64,000 nucleotides of DNA from positions 23,193 through 87,192 of the forward strand of contig NZ_BMKS01000017.1 of NCBI RefSeq assembly GCF_014644455.1, in the 5' to 3' direction. Below are positions 8,428 to 17,124 of this stretch, one piece after another. Origin of the DNA: Caldovatus sediminis (GTDB taxonomy: Bacteria > Pseudomonadota > Alphaproteobacteria > Acetobacterales > Acetobacteraceae). Numbering within the stretch: the stretch's first letter is position 1; the number at the start of each line of letters is the position of its first letter. A model generated the notes under the pieces. The model ran no database searches. It worked only from the letters and a program-made list of their open reading frames with translations, and was not told where the DNA came from. A program made the position numbers and the translations under genes.

Positions 8428-9544
8428 ATGCGAATCCGGATCGCCGCCCTCGTGGCGGCACTCTGGCTGGCGCCCGCACCCGCGCCCGCGCAACCCTACG
8501 AGGTCTGGGCCCTCGACCAGGGCACCTCGACGCTCCACGTCTTCAACGACCGGCTCGAGGAAGTGGCGAAGCTCGACATGAGCGGCCACGGCGTGCGCGT
8601 GCCGCACATGATCGACTTCACGCCCGACGGCGCCTACGCGCTGATCGCGGCGACCGCCTCCGGCAACGTCGCGGTGGTCCGCGCCGCCGACCGCCAGGTG
8701 GTGGCCGTGCTGCAGACCGGCCCGGCGAGCCACGCGGCCACCGTGCGGCCGGACGGGCGCCAGGCGATCGTCGCGGTGATCGGCAGTCCACAGGTCGAGC
8801 GTGATGGCAAGCTCGTCGAGATCCTGATCGACCCGCACGCCGGCCGGTTCGAGATCGGGCGCAGCCTCGTCGTCGCGGACGCCCCCCCTGTTCCGGGAGA
8901 AGGCCGACCGGTTCCGGGACATCGGCGCGGTGTGCCAGCAGTACGCGGCGGACGGCCGCCGTGCGTACGTTACGCTCGGGCCCGCTCTCGCCAATGGCGG
9001 CCTCGTCGTGCTCGACACCGAGACCTTCCGGCTCGTCGCCGCCTATCCGCCGGACGAGCTGCGGGTGAACTGCGGCACGGTGCTGACGCGCGACGGCCGC
9101 CACATGCTCGTCAACGGAGGCGACCACGGCGTCGGCGTGTGGTACGCGATCGACACCGCCACGCGGGAGGTCGTGCACCGGGGCGAGAGCCGCGGCGAGG
9201 ATGCCCACGGCGCCTGGGCCACGCCCGACGGGCGGGAGATCTGGATGGTGAACCGGGTGACCTCCAACGCCATCGTCATCGACCCGCGGACCTTCCGGAT
9301 CGTCGCGGAGATCCCGAATGTCGGGCAGACTCCCGACATCGTCGCGATCTCGCCCGATTCGCGCTTCGCCTTCATCACGACGCGCGGCCCGAACCCGGTC
9401 TCGATGCCGCACATCGCGCGGGGCACCACGCCGGGATTCACCGTGGTCTCGATCCCGGAGCGGCGGGTCCTCCGCCACATCCAGCCCGCCCCCGGCAACG
9501 AGCGGAGCGACTTCCACGGGATCGGCGTTCGGGTGGTGCGATGA
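8428..9544 (+). pseudogene. secreted YncE-like beta-propeller protein, frameshifted
   Basis: The reading frame starts at ATG 8428 behind GGGAGGGA, encodes a signal peptide ([19 protein letters not shown]) and continues as propeller repeats until a run of seven C at 8882-8888. There it leaves the coding frame. Removing one C restores [18 protein letters not shown] and leads without interruption into the downstream frame, which runs to TGA 9542-9544. The repaired protein would have 371 residues with repeated F/S-PDGR blades. Without repair the product is scrambled. A single-base homopolymer insertion may be real or an assembly error. The stop overlaps the ATG of the next yeeE-like remnant (ATGA), so the two formed an operon. 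Ligand unknown. Confidence 0.78.
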
Positions 9545-9950
9545 CGATCGAGGGCTTCACGCCGGCGAGCGCGCTCCTCGGGGGCGCGCTCATCGGCCTC
9601 GCGGCGGCCGTGCTCCATGCCGCGACCGGCCGGATCGCCGGGATCAGCGGCATCGCCGGCGGCCTCCTGCGGCCCGGTGCCCTCCGGGGACGGGGGGCCG
9701 ATGCCGCCTGGCGGCTGCTCTTCCTCGCCGGGCTCGTGCTCGGCGCCGGCCTTGCGGCGCTGCTCGGGGGCAGGCCGACGCTGCGCATCGAGGCGTCCTG
9801 GCCGCTCCTCGCGCTGGGTGGGCTGCTGGTCGGCTTCGGGACGCAGCTCGGCCGCGGCTGCACCAGCGGGCACGGCGTCTGCGGCATCGCCCGCCTCTCC
9901 GCCCCCGGACGCCGGCGCCGCCACCCGCGGCCCGGCTACGCTGTAGGGGG
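9541..9950 (+). pseudogene. YeeE/YedE-family sulfur transporter, C-terminally truncated
   Basis: From ATG 9541 the frame encodes a membrane protein beginning [17 protein letters not shown]. It has three hydrophobic segments and the YeeE/YedE cysteine motif [16 protein letters not shown] (about 9850-9900). Conserved sequence then stops. Relatives continue with one more transmembrane helix, but here the frame runs into Arg/Pro/Ala-rich sequence and stays open as an antisense read-through of the ATP synthase genes. No other frame supplies the missing helix. This looks like a deletion that removed the end of the gene and possibly a second yeeE partner. An intact pair exists at 26269-27421. The end coordinate is approximate. 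Confidence 0.7.
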
Positions 9951-10086
9951 CGCGCCGGCAGCGCCCGGCGTGTCTCCCGAGCGAGCCCTGTCCGCGTCCC
10001 GGGATGCGGCGACGGCACGCGCCGGCACGCCGACGGGGCGGGACCCGCGCGTCCCCCGCGCTTGGCGTCTGGCCGACGCGGCGGCG

Positions 10087-10596
10087 TCAGGCTGCGCGCA
10101 GCGCCCGCGGCAGGTCGTTGATGGCGCGGTCCACGAGCGCCGCGTCGGCCTGGGCGTCGAGGCGCTCGGCGATGACGGCGCGCGCGGCGGCGGTGGCCAC
10201 CTCGGCCGCCGTGTTGCGCACCTCGGCGAGCGCGCTGGCCTCGGCGGCGGCGATGCGGTCCATCGCCATGCGCTCGCGGCGCTTCGCCGCGGCCTCGGCC
10301 TCGGCGGCGATCTGCTCCGCGATGCGGTGGGCCTCGGCCTGGGCGCGGGCGAGCAGGGCCTCGGCTTCCGCCTGCGCGGCGCGGCGGTCGGCCTCGGCCT
10401 GGCGGCGCATCGCCTCGGCCTCCTCGCGCAGCCGCGCGGCCTCTTCCAGCTCCTCGCGCACCCGTTGGGCGCGGCCGTCGAGCATGGCGGTTACCCGTCG
10501 CCACGCCAGGCGGCCCACCAGCGCGATGAACAACACGAAGCTCGCCGCGACCCAGAATTTGGGGTCGAGCCAGAAGTGCTCGTATGTGTGCGGCAT
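10087..10596 (-). CDS. atpF: ATP synthase F0 subunit b
   Basis: A 169-residue b subunit of the F0 stator. It has one N-terminal membrane helix (about 12-30) followed by a long charged, Ala/Glu/Arg-rich helix typical of the peripheral stalk that links subunit a to F1. It is the last gene of the minus-strand F0 operon, 4 bp downstream of the b' gene. Alphaproteobacteria carry two divergent b-type subunits, and this is the one lacking an extended leader. F1 genes are not in this window, as usual for the group. Confidence 0.93.
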   Translation of the reverse strand: MPHTYEHFWLDPKFWVAASFVLFIALVGRLAWRRVTAMLDGRAQRVREELEEAARLREEAEAMRRQAEADRRAAQAEAEALLARAQAEAHRIAEQIAAEAEAAAKRRERMAMDRIAAAEASALAEVRNTAAEVATAAARAVIAERLDAQADAALVDRAINDLPRALRAA

Positions 10597-10600
10597 CGGC

Positions 10601-11200
10601 TTAGGCCTCCTGGCGGCGCGTGGCGAGCTCGCGGCCCACCGCCGCCTCCACCGCGTCCCGGTCGGCGCGGCCGATCAGGCGGGCGACCAGCGCCTCGGCG
10701 GTGTCGGTCGCGACCTGGCGCAGCGCGCCCATCGCGGCGTCGCGCGCCGCGGCGATGCGCGCCTCGGCCGCCGCGATCTGCTCGGCGAGGCGGGCGTTCA
10801 GCGCCTCGGCGCGCCGGTGCGCCTCTTCCTGCGCCTCCTGCAGCGCGCTGGCGACCGCGGCCTGGGCTTCCGTTCGTGCCCGCAGCGTCGCCTCGCGGTG
10901 CGCGGCGGCGGCGGCGTCCGCCTCGGCCTTGGCGGCGCGGGCGGCCTCGAGGTCGGCGGCGATGCGTCGCCGCCGCTCCTCCAGGATCTCGCCGACGCGC
11001 GGCAGCGCGTAGTTGGCCATCACGAAGTAGAGCAGCCCGAAGATCAGCAGCAGCCAGACGATCTGCGCGATCATCAGCGGATTGCCGAAGTCGAGCTGCG
11101 GCATGCCGCCCGACTGCGGCTCGGCGGCGAGCGCCGCCGTCCCGGGCGCGCCGAGCAGGCACGCCGGAACCGCCGCCGCGAGCCGGATCCACCGGGTCAT
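10601..11200 (-). CDS. atpG: ATP synthase F0 subunit b'
   Basis: A 199-residue b' subunit of the F0 peripheral stalk, pairing with b as a heterodimer. It begins with a hydrophobic leader-like segment (about 5-25), then a segment with [23 protein letters not shown] forming the membrane helix (split here: residues about 33-55), then a long coiled coil rich in A, E and R. The symbol follows the common alphaproteobacterial usage for b' (also written atpF2 or atpX). It sits between atpE and atpF on the minus strand and is separated from atpF by only 4 bp. Confidence 0.9.
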   Translation of the reverse strand: MTRWIRLAAAVPACLLGAPGTAALAAEPQSGGMPQLDFGNPLMIAQIVWLLLIFGLLYFVMANYALPRVGEILEERRRRIAADLEAARAAKAEADAAAAAHREATLRARTEAQAAVASALQEAQEEAHRRAEALNARLAEQIAAAEARIAAARDAAMGALRQVATDTAEALVARLIGRADRDAVEAAVGRELATRRQEA

Positions 11201-11250
11201 CCCGGAAGCCCTCCGTTCGGGGAAGGGAAAGGGGGGTGGGGTCGCGCCGT

Positions 11251-11475
11251 TCAGGTGAACAGGATGAGGAAGGCGATGAGCAGCGCGAACAGCGCCACCG
11301 CCTCGGTCAGCGCGAAGCCCAGGATTCCGATCGGGAAGACGGCATCGCGGGCGCCCGGGTTGCGGGCCACGCTGTTCACCAGGGCGGAGAAGATGTTGCC
11401 GATGCCGATGCCGACGCCCGCCAGGGCGATGACGGCGAGGCCGGCCCCGAGGGCCTTCGCGGCGAGAACGTCCAT
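11251..11475 (-). CDS. atpE: ATP synthase F0 subunit c
   Basis: A 74-residue proteolipid with two membrane helices and the polar R-N-P loop ([10 protein letters not shown]). The second helix carries the essential proton-carrying carboxylate in [11 protein letters not shown]. It assembles into the rotor ring of F0. It lies between atpB and the b' gene on the minus strand. No extra acidic or Ser residues of the sodium-binding type stand out near the Glu, so a proton-coupled enzyme is inferred. Confidence 0.96.
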   Translation of the reverse strand: MDVLAAKALGAGLAVIALAGVGIGIGNIFSALVNSVARNPGARDAVFPIGILGFALTEAVALFALLIAFLILFT

Positions 11476-11539
11476 GGAGACAGGTCCTTCCCTTGTCCTG
11501 TGGGTGGGGGTGGTCAGGCCGGCGCGGCGCGCCCGCTGC

Positions 11540-12295
11540 CTAGTGCAGGTGCACCGCGTCGTGCAGGTAGATGCTGGTCAGGATCGCGAACACGTAGGCC
11601 TGGAGGAAGGCCACGAGGAACTCGAAGCCGACCAGCGCGACGTTGATCGCGAGCGGCGCCGCGGCGCCGAGGAAGCCGAGGAAGCCCGCCGTCCCGAGCA
11701 TCACCACGAAGGAGGCGAACACCTTCAGCATCACGTGCCCGGCGACCATGTTGGCGAACAGGCGCACCGAGAGGCTGATCGGGCGCGAGAGGTAGGAGAT
11801 GATCTCGATCGGCACGACCAGGACGGCGAGCGCGGGGCTCAGCCCCTCCGGCTTGAAGTAGCCGAACCAGCGCCAGCCGTGGATCGCGATGCCCACCGCC
11901 GTGATCAGCACGAAGACGATCGCGGCGAGGGTGAAGGTGACGGCGATGTGGCTGGTGAAGGTGAAGGCGTAGGGCAGCAGGCCGAGCAGGTTGCCGAACA
12001 GGATGAACATGAACAGCGAGAACAGGAACGGGAAGAACCGCCGCCCCTCCTCGCCGATCTGTCCCACCGCCATGTCGTGCACGAACTCGTAGGCCGATTC
12101 CGCCAGCGCCTGCAGGCGGCCCGGGATGACCGCGCGGCCCGCCGTGCCCCACATCATGAGGGCGGTGATCAGCCCGACCGCGAGCAGCATGTGCGCGTTG
12201 GACTGGGTGAAGCCGACCGACGCCCCGACCACGCCCAGCACCGGCGTCAGCTCGAACTGGCTCAGCGCGTCGATCGCATTTCCCTCGGCGGCCAA
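11540..12295 (-). CDS. atpB: ATP synthase F0 subunit a
   Basis: A 251-residue, multi-helix stator subunit that forms the proton half-channels against the c-ring. The essential arginine is in the conserved block [18 protein letters not shown], and the C-terminal helix ends in a polar segment as in relatives. Position and order (atpI, atpB, atpE, b', b) are canonical for alphaproteobacteria. It starts at ATG 12295 and is separated from atpI by 58 bp. Confidence 0.96.
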   Translation of the reverse strand: MAAEGNAIDALSQFELTPVLGVVGASVGFTQSNAHMLLAVGLITALMMWGTAGRAVIPGRLQALAESAYEFVHDMAVGQIGEEGRRFFPFLFSLFMFILFGNLLGLLPYAFTFTSHIAVTFTLAAIVFVLITAVGIAIHGWRWFGYFKPEGLSPALAVLVVPIEIISYLSRPISLSVRLFANMVAGHVMLKVFASFVVMLGTAGFLGFLGAAAPLAINVALVGFEFLVAFLQAYVFAILTSIYLHDAVHLH

Positions 12296-12353
12296 GGCGG
12301 CATCCCCCGTGCGAAGGCGGCCGGGCGCGGGTCCCGGCGCGGAATTCCCGTGT

Positions 12354-12644
12354 TCAGCGCGGGCCGCGGCGGGGCATGAAGACGCGATAGACGTTCAGCA
12401 CCCCGGCGGCCGCCCCCAGCACGACGAACAGCAGGAGGAGCCACGGGCCGGTGCCGAGCCAGCGATCGAGCGCCCAGCCGATCGCGAGTCCCACCACCAG
12501 GGCCGAGACCAGCTCGACCCCGACCCGGAAGCCGATCCCCCAGGCGCCGCCGGGAAGCCCGCCGCGCTCCTTCGGGGCGGCGTCCAGGCCCTGACGGGCC
12601 CGGGCTTCCTGCAGGCGCCGATCGAAGTCGTCCCGGTCTGCCAC
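12354..12644 (-). CDS. atpI: AtpI/AtpZ-family F0 assembly protein
   Basis: A 96-residue protein with a charged N-terminus (DDFDRRLQEAR) and two hydrophobic helices separated by a short loop (about 35-55 and 68-85). This matches the AtpI/AtpZ family that precedes atpB in alphaproteobacterial F0 operons and is implicated in c-ring assembly or Mg2+ handling. It is the first gene of the minus-strand operon. The decayed ABC exporter lies just upstream, so the operon promoter should lie within or close to 12645-12720. Confidence 0.85.
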   Translation of the reverse strand: MADRDDFDRRLQEARARQGLDAAPKERGGLPGGAWGIGFRVGVELVSALVVGLAIGWALDRWLGTGPWLLLLFVVLGAAAGVLNVYRVFMPRRGPR

Positions 12645-12713
12645 GCGCGTGCTCCTCCCGCCGGTCCCCCGGGCCGGAAGGCGTGCGGCTCCTACGGCCT
12701 CGCCCCCGGGGTG

Positions 12714-13440
12714 TCAAGGCGATGCGGGCTTCGGGCGCGCATCGCGCCGCGCGCCATCGCCTTCCGCGCCGCGCGCCGGGGCGGCCGCGAAGCCGCCCCA
12801 CTGCCGCTCCCACGGGCGCGCGTGGGCGCCGCCGCGGGCGAGGAGCCCCGCGTGCGTGCCCCGCCTGGCGATGCGGCCCTCCTCCGGCACCGCCGGGCGG
12901 TCCATGCGCGCGACGGGGGAGAGGCGGTGCACGATCGCGATCACCGTCTTGCCGGCCATGAGGTCCGCGCGGTGCTCCTGGATCGCCGCCTCCACCCCCG
13001 AATCGAGCGCGCTGGTCGCCGCGTCCAGCACCGGGATCGGGGCGTCCTCGCGCAGCCAGCGCGCAATCGCGATCCACCGCCGCTGCAGCGGACGTTCGGG
13101 GATCGCGCGGTGCAGCAGAACCGTGTTCTGGATCGCGCCCCCGATCGCGGCGCGATCCCTGGGTCATCACGGCGATGTCCCGCCTTCCGGGCCGAAGAAG
13201 CGACGACCCGGCCGTTGAAGACCGCGATGACCAGGGCGGGCGGCGCGACCGCGAGGCCGGCGACGAACAGCGCCGCGAACAGCCCGCGCGCCTCACGCGC
13301 GAAGTGCCGGCAGGAGCCGGGCAGCGAACGCGGCGGCGGCCCGGCCGGCACCGGCGCGCCGGGCAGGCGCGAGGCGTGCGCCCCCCGGCCGCGCCACCGG
13401 CTCCATCCGGCGTTCGAAGAGGCGGAAGGGCACGGGGGCG
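12714..13440 (-). pseudogene. gutted ABC exporter (MsbA-like permease/ATPase) remnant
   Basis: Pieces of one ABC half-transporter lie in order on the minus strand but in different frames. They are an N-terminal FRLFERRMEPVA segment (near 13436-13395), part of one membrane helix (GLFAALFVAGLAVA), then DIAVMTQ, then QNTVLLHRAI, then IAIARWLREDAPIPVLDAATSALDS in two overlapping pieces, and a tail with TVIAIVHRLSPVARMD. Walker A, the LSGGQ signature and almost the whole membrane domain are missing, and the Walker B glutamate is replaced (LDAATS for LDEATS). Several deletions and frameshifts make function impossible. It may still influence the atp promoter region immediately downstream. Confidence 0.82.
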
Positions 13441-13598
13441 GGGAAGGCGCTTCCGGCCGCGGCGTCAACGCCCGGACCGTGATGATGCCGCGGGTCCGGC
13501 GGTGCCCGCCCACCCGAATGCCGCCACGCCCCCGTTGTGCCCCGTTGTGCGGCCGGGGAGGCGGGCCGCATCGTTCCGCCCCGGGCTGGGAGGGCGCG

Positions 13599-14336
13599 AT
13601 GGCGATCGGCCTTGGCGAGAGCGCGGTGAACCTGCTGGCGGCGGCCGGGCTCGGCGCCGCGATCGGCGTCGAGCGGCAATGGCGCCAGCGCCTCGCGGGG
13701 CTGCGCACCAACGCCCTCGTCGCGCTCGGCGCGGCCGGCTTCGTCGTCTCCTCGCAGCTCGTGCCGGGGGAGGTGAGCCCGACCCGCGTCGCGGCGCAGA
13801 TCGTCTCCGGCATCGGCTTCCTCGGCGCCGGCGTGATCTTCCGGGAGGGCGCCGACGTGAAGGGGCTGAACACCGCGGCGACGCTGTGGTGCGCGGCGGG
13901 CGTCGGCATGCTCGCGGGCTTCGGCGCGCTGCTGCACGCCTCGCTGCTCGCCGCCCTCGTGCTCGCGGTGCACCTGCTGCTCCGTCCGCTGGTGCGGGCG
14001 CTGAAGCGGCGCATCGCGCCGGCCGCCTCGCGGCGGGACGAGGCGGCGGAGGCGGAGCAGCGCTACGCCGTCTCCATCGTCTGCCGCGCGGCCGAGGCGG
14101 CGCGGGTGCGCGCGGCCCTGGTGCAGGACGTCGCCGCCTCCGCCGCCCCCGCCCTCCGCCTGACGCGGCTCGAGAGCGCTGTGATCCGCGACACCAACAG
14201 CGTCGAGGTCCAGGCCGGCCTCGCCGCGCCGGCGCGCGCCGATGCGGCGCTGGAGCGCGTCGTCGGGCGCCTCGGCCTCGATCCCGGGGTGACCGCGGTG
14301 CGCTGGCGGGCGGAGGCGGAGACGGCGACGGACTGA
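13599..14336 (+). CDS. MgtC/SapB family membrane protein
   Basis: A 245-residue protein. The N-terminal half is a membrane domain with the MgtC signature GAAIGVERQWRQRLAGLRTNALV and then VSGIGFLGAGVIFREG, followed by GLNTAATLWCAAGVGMLAG. The C-terminal half is a soluble ACT-like domain from about residue 150. MgtC proteins bind or modulate the F-type ATP synthase and are linked to low-Mg2+ survival. The gene lies next to the atp F0 operon, but I infer no proven link. ATG at 13599 begins the family-like sequence. The frame is open far upstream only because of high G+C. Confidence 0.88.
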   Translation: MAIGLGESAVNLLAAAGLGAAIGVERQWRQRLAGLRTNALVALGAAGFVVSSQLVPGEVSPTRVAAQIVSGIGFLGAGVIFREGADVKGLNTAATLWCAAGVGMLAGFGALLHASLLAALVLAVHLLLRPLVRALKRRIAPAASRRDEAAEAEQRYAVSIVCRAAEAARVRAALVQDVAASAAPALRLTRLESAVIRDTNSVEVQAGLAAPARADAALERVVGRLGLDPGVTAVRWRAEAETATD

Positions 14337-14365
14337 ACGATCCTGGGCAACGAGCGGCGCCTCTT

Positions 14366-14390
14366 GTGCAATTGGCGCGTGCAATTGGCG
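14366..14390 (+). repeat. tandem 12-bp direct repeat upstream of the R-M genes
   Basis: GTGCAATTGGCG occurs twice, at 14366-14377 and 14379-14390, a 13-bp period. Each copy contains the palindrome CAATTG. The repeat lies at the boundary between ordinary high-G+C sequence (end of mgtC) and the lower-G+C restriction-modification genes, about 180 bp before the methyltransferase start. It could bind a regulator or be a scar of acquisition. No second copy was seen at the other end of the island. Confidence 0.55.
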
Positions 14391-14572
14391 TGGCTGATTG
14401 CGTCGAGGCGGGCAGACCAGGAGGGTGGCCAGGCGCCACCAGCCGCGCCTCGGCTCCGGGCACCATAGGGGCGGGACGCGAAAACCGTCCGGAAAGGCCG
14501 CTGCCCGCGGTCTCCGCGCGGCTGCGCATCCGAACTTGAGTTGCCGGCGGACGCCGGGCAGCCTTCCAGGCG

Positions 14573-16177
14573 ATGCGCCATCATTCGGCCGATTCGCGGG
14601 ACTCCGACATGGCCATGCGGGCCCAGGACTGCAGCCGCTCTCCGACGGACCCCGTGCCATTGTCCACATCCCGCCTGCCAAGTGTCTCCGCGGGAGCACA
14701 AGCGCGCTCCGTGCCGCTTGTCCGAACGGACGCGAAGGAGGCCGGCGCGTACTTCACCCCGCCGGCCGTCGTGGAGACGTTGATCCGCTGGGCGGTGCGG
14801 TCGCCTGGCGACCGGCTCCTCGATCCGTCCTGTGGAGATGGCCGGTTCCTCGCGCAGCACGGCAACAGCGTCGGGGTCGAGCCGCATGCAGCAACCGTTC
14901 AGGCGGCGCTGGCAAGCGCTCCGGGCGCCGTGGTCCATCACGAGGACTTCTTCAGTTGGGCGGCGCGGACCGCGGACCGGTTCGACTGCGCCGCCGGCAA
15001 TCCTCCGTTCATCCGCTACCAGCGTTTCAAGGGCTCCGTCCGATCCGGCGCCTTGGCGCTCTGCGCCCGCCTGGGCGCTACATTCTCTGGTCTGAGCTCC
15101 TCCTGGGCCCCATTCCTGGTCGCCACGGCCGGGCTGCTGAAGCCGGGTGGTCGCCTCGCCTTTGTGGTGCCGGCTGAAATCGGCCATGCGCCCTACAGCG
15201 CTCCGCTCATTGAGTACCTGGTCCGGCGATTCGACCGCGTGCAGATCGTCGCCTTCCGCGAGAAGCTCTTTCCCGATCTCAGCGAGGATTGCTGGCTCCT
15301 GTACGCCGATGGCTTCGGCGGCAGCACATCGGAGATCCGCTTTACCGCCTTGCCGCGATTCCGCCCCATGTCCACCCCGCCGCGGCAATTCGTCCGCGTG
15401 CCTGTGGACGAGTGGCGCGGCATCTGGCAGCGGAGGCTCCGCCCCTTCGTGCTCGCGGACGCCGCCCGCGCGCTCTACCGCAGGGCCAGCGCCGCCTCGT
15501 GGGCGCGCCGCCTGGGCGACATTGCCGCGGTCGGCATCGGCTACGTCACGGGCGACAACGCATTCTTCCACCTTCGCCCGTCCGACGCCGAGCGGTGGCG
15601 AATCCCCGCGGAATTCCTGCTCCCGTCGGTGCGGACCGCACGGGCTCTCCCCGCGGACGCTCTTGATGAGGACACCGTGGACCGATGGCGCGCCGCGGAC
15701 GAGCCGATCCTGCTGCTCCGTCTCCCGAAGACCCGCGACCTGCCTGCCGCCGTGCATCGCTACCTCGAAAGCGAAGCAGGCCGCCGGGCCCGCGAGGCGT
15801 ACAAGTGCCGGACGCGGGATCCCTGGTTCAGCGTTCCCGATGTGCAGGTTCCAGACCTGTTCCTCAGCTACATGTCCGGCGTCCAGCCGAACCTGGTCGC
15901 CAATCTGGCGCGCTGCACCTGCACGAACGCGGTGCACAGCGTCCGCCTGAAGAACGGCATGACCGCCGCGGGATTGCTGGCCCTTTGGGACCAACCGCTC
16001 GTAAGGCTCAGCTGCGAGATCGAGGGCCATCCGCTCGGCGGCGGAATGCTCAAGCTCGAGCCCGGCGAGGCGGCGCGCGTGATCGTGCCTGACCCCCACC
16101 AGGCGGCGAGCCTGGATGCCGAGGTGATCGAGGAGGCGGTCAGGACCATGCGCGCCTGGCGGCACTATGACGACTGA
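14573..16177 (+). CDS. N6-adenine DNA methyltransferase of a two-gene R-M system
   Basis: A protein of up to 534 residues. KEAGAYFTPP (55-64) and DPSCGDG (84-90) form the AdoMet-binding motif, and NPPF (143-146) is the catalytic motif IV of gamma-type N6-adenine methyltransferases. A long C-terminal part (about 230-534) is the probable target-recognition region, including YVTGDNAFF. Its 3' end overlaps the following putative nuclease by 11 bp, the arrangement of a coupled R-M pair. Base composition is visibly less G+C-rich than its neighbours, suggesting transfer. The first 50 residues look unconserved, so a start at 14609 or 14615 is possible. Specificity cannot be read from sequence. Confidence 0.85.
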   Translation: MRHHSADSRDSDMAMRAQDCSRSPTDPVPLSTSRLPSVSAGAQARSVPLVRTDAKEAGAYFTPPAVVETLIRWAVRSPGDRLLDPSCGDGRFLAQHGNSVGVEPHAATVQAALASAPGAVVHHEDFFSWAARTADRFDCAAGNPPFIRYQRFKGSVRSGALALCARLGATFSGLSSSWAPFLVATAGLLKPGGRLAFVVPAEIGHAPYSAPLIEYLVRRFDRVQIVAFREKLFPDLSEDCWLLYADGFGGSTSEIRFTALPRFRPMSTPPRQFVRVPVDEWRGIWQRRLRPFVLADAARALYRRASAASWARRLGDIAAVGIGYVTGDNAFFHLRPSDAERWRIPAEFLLPSVRTARALPADALDEDTVDRWRAADEPILLLRLPKTRDLPAAVHRYLESEAGRRAREAYKCRTRDPWFSVPDVQVPDLFLSYMSGVQPNLVANLARCTCTNAVHSVRLKNGMTAAGLLALWDQPLVRLSCEIEGHPLGGGMLKLEPGEAARVIVPDPHQAASLDAEVIEEAVRTMRAWRHYDD

Positions 16178-17102
16178 TCGGGAGCGAGCGGGCGACGCCG
16201 AGGGGAGGGTGTGCGCCTGGATCTCCCGCGCCGAAGCCCTGCGGCATTTCGCGACCTGTGACGGACCGACCCGGAGCCAGCAGCACATCAAGCCCTTGCA
16301 TTGGTACGTCGCCTCCCGCCTGGTGCTGGAAGGCGGCTTCCTCCCCGACGACATTGCCCCGCGGCCGCCCTTCCGCGTCGAGCGCGGCAGGCGCGAACTG
16401 CTGCTCCACTACGACGAGACGCAAGCGACTGGCGAGGAGCGGACCGTCCTCGGTGGCCTGAAGACGAAGAACGTGGATGTGGTGATCGCGCGGCCAACCA
16501 TTGGTCCCGCGCTGGCGGTCTCCTGCAAGGGCATGACCGGTGCGCTGCGGAACCTCACCAATCGGATGGAGGAGCTGATCGGCGAGTGCACCAACCTGCA
16601 CATCACCTACCCCGCGCTGGTCTTCGGGTTCCTCTTCGTGGTCCGCGCGAATCGCCGCGACGAAAGCGCGGCTGCGGAAGTGGCGAGCGGCGCGCGGCGG
16701 ATGGCGGCGAACGACGTGGCGTTCCAGGCCGACGGCGGCCCTGTGGCCTCCCTCGTACGGTTCCACAATGCGCTGTGCGAGATCACCGGGCGACGCGGAA
16801 TCCGCGACGATGTCAGCCGCTATGAGGCCGTCTCGCTCTTGGCGGTAGAAGCCGGGGCACGGGCCGGCGCGATCTCGCCGGAATTCCCCACGCCCGATAG
16901 CCCGCTCCGCATCGAGCGGTTCTTCGAAACCCTGTATCGTCGCTACGATGAACGCTTCGTATTCGGTGCGCCCGACCTGAAGGCCAGGACCGCCCGTCCC
17001 GGCTGGTCGCCGGATTCCCCCTGCCTGAGGGACCCAAGGCTGAGCGCCTGGATCGCGGAGAGGCCCGGAATCGAGATCCGGCTCTCCAGCGACCTCGGCT
17101 GA
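16167..17102 (+). CDS. putative type II restriction endonuclease
   Basis: A 311-residue protein whose start overlaps the methyltransferase stop. I do not recognise the family by name. The best active-site candidate is VDVVIARP (D104) followed by LAVSCKGM (S119-x-K121). This has the spacing of a PD-(D/E)xK nuclease in which the usual second acidic residue is Ser, and nearby E135/E136 in the next helix could supply the charge. HIKPLHWYVASRLVLEGGFLPDD (read as two parts, residues about 40-62) resembles the N-terminal helical region of such enzymes. Pairing with the methyltransferase supports the call. The gene stops 22 bp before the end of the convergent ETF-QO gene. Confidence 0.68.
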   Translation: MTTDRERAGDAEGRVCAWISRAEALRHFATCDGPTRSQQHIKPLHWYVASRLVLEGGFLPDDIAPRPPFRVERGRRELLLHYDETQATGEERTVLGGLKTKNVDVVIARPTIGPALAVSCKGMTGALRNLTNRMEELIGECTNLHITYPALVFGFLFVVRANRRDESAAAEVASGARRMAANDVAFQADGGPVASLVRFHNALCEITGRRGIRDDVSRYEAVSLLAVEAGARAGAISPEFPTPDSPLRIERFFETLYRRYDERFVFGAPDLKARTARPGWSPDSPCLRDPRLSAWIAERPGIEIRLSSDLG

Positions 17103-17124
17103 CGACGGAGCGCCGCCGCCTCCG

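Noticed and set aside
5143..9018. 1291-codon open frame on the minus strand
   Set aside because: It runs antisense to the membrane-protein, AAA+ ATPase and propeller genes, is built of Arg/Ala/Gly/Pro repeats and shows no domain. In DNA this rich in G+C the antisense frames rarely contain stops.
9541..11646. Read-through of the YeeE frame into a long protein
   Set aside because: After about 9905 the frame has no transporter character and overlaps three conserved ATP synthase genes on the opposite strand. It is treated as a truncated remnant.
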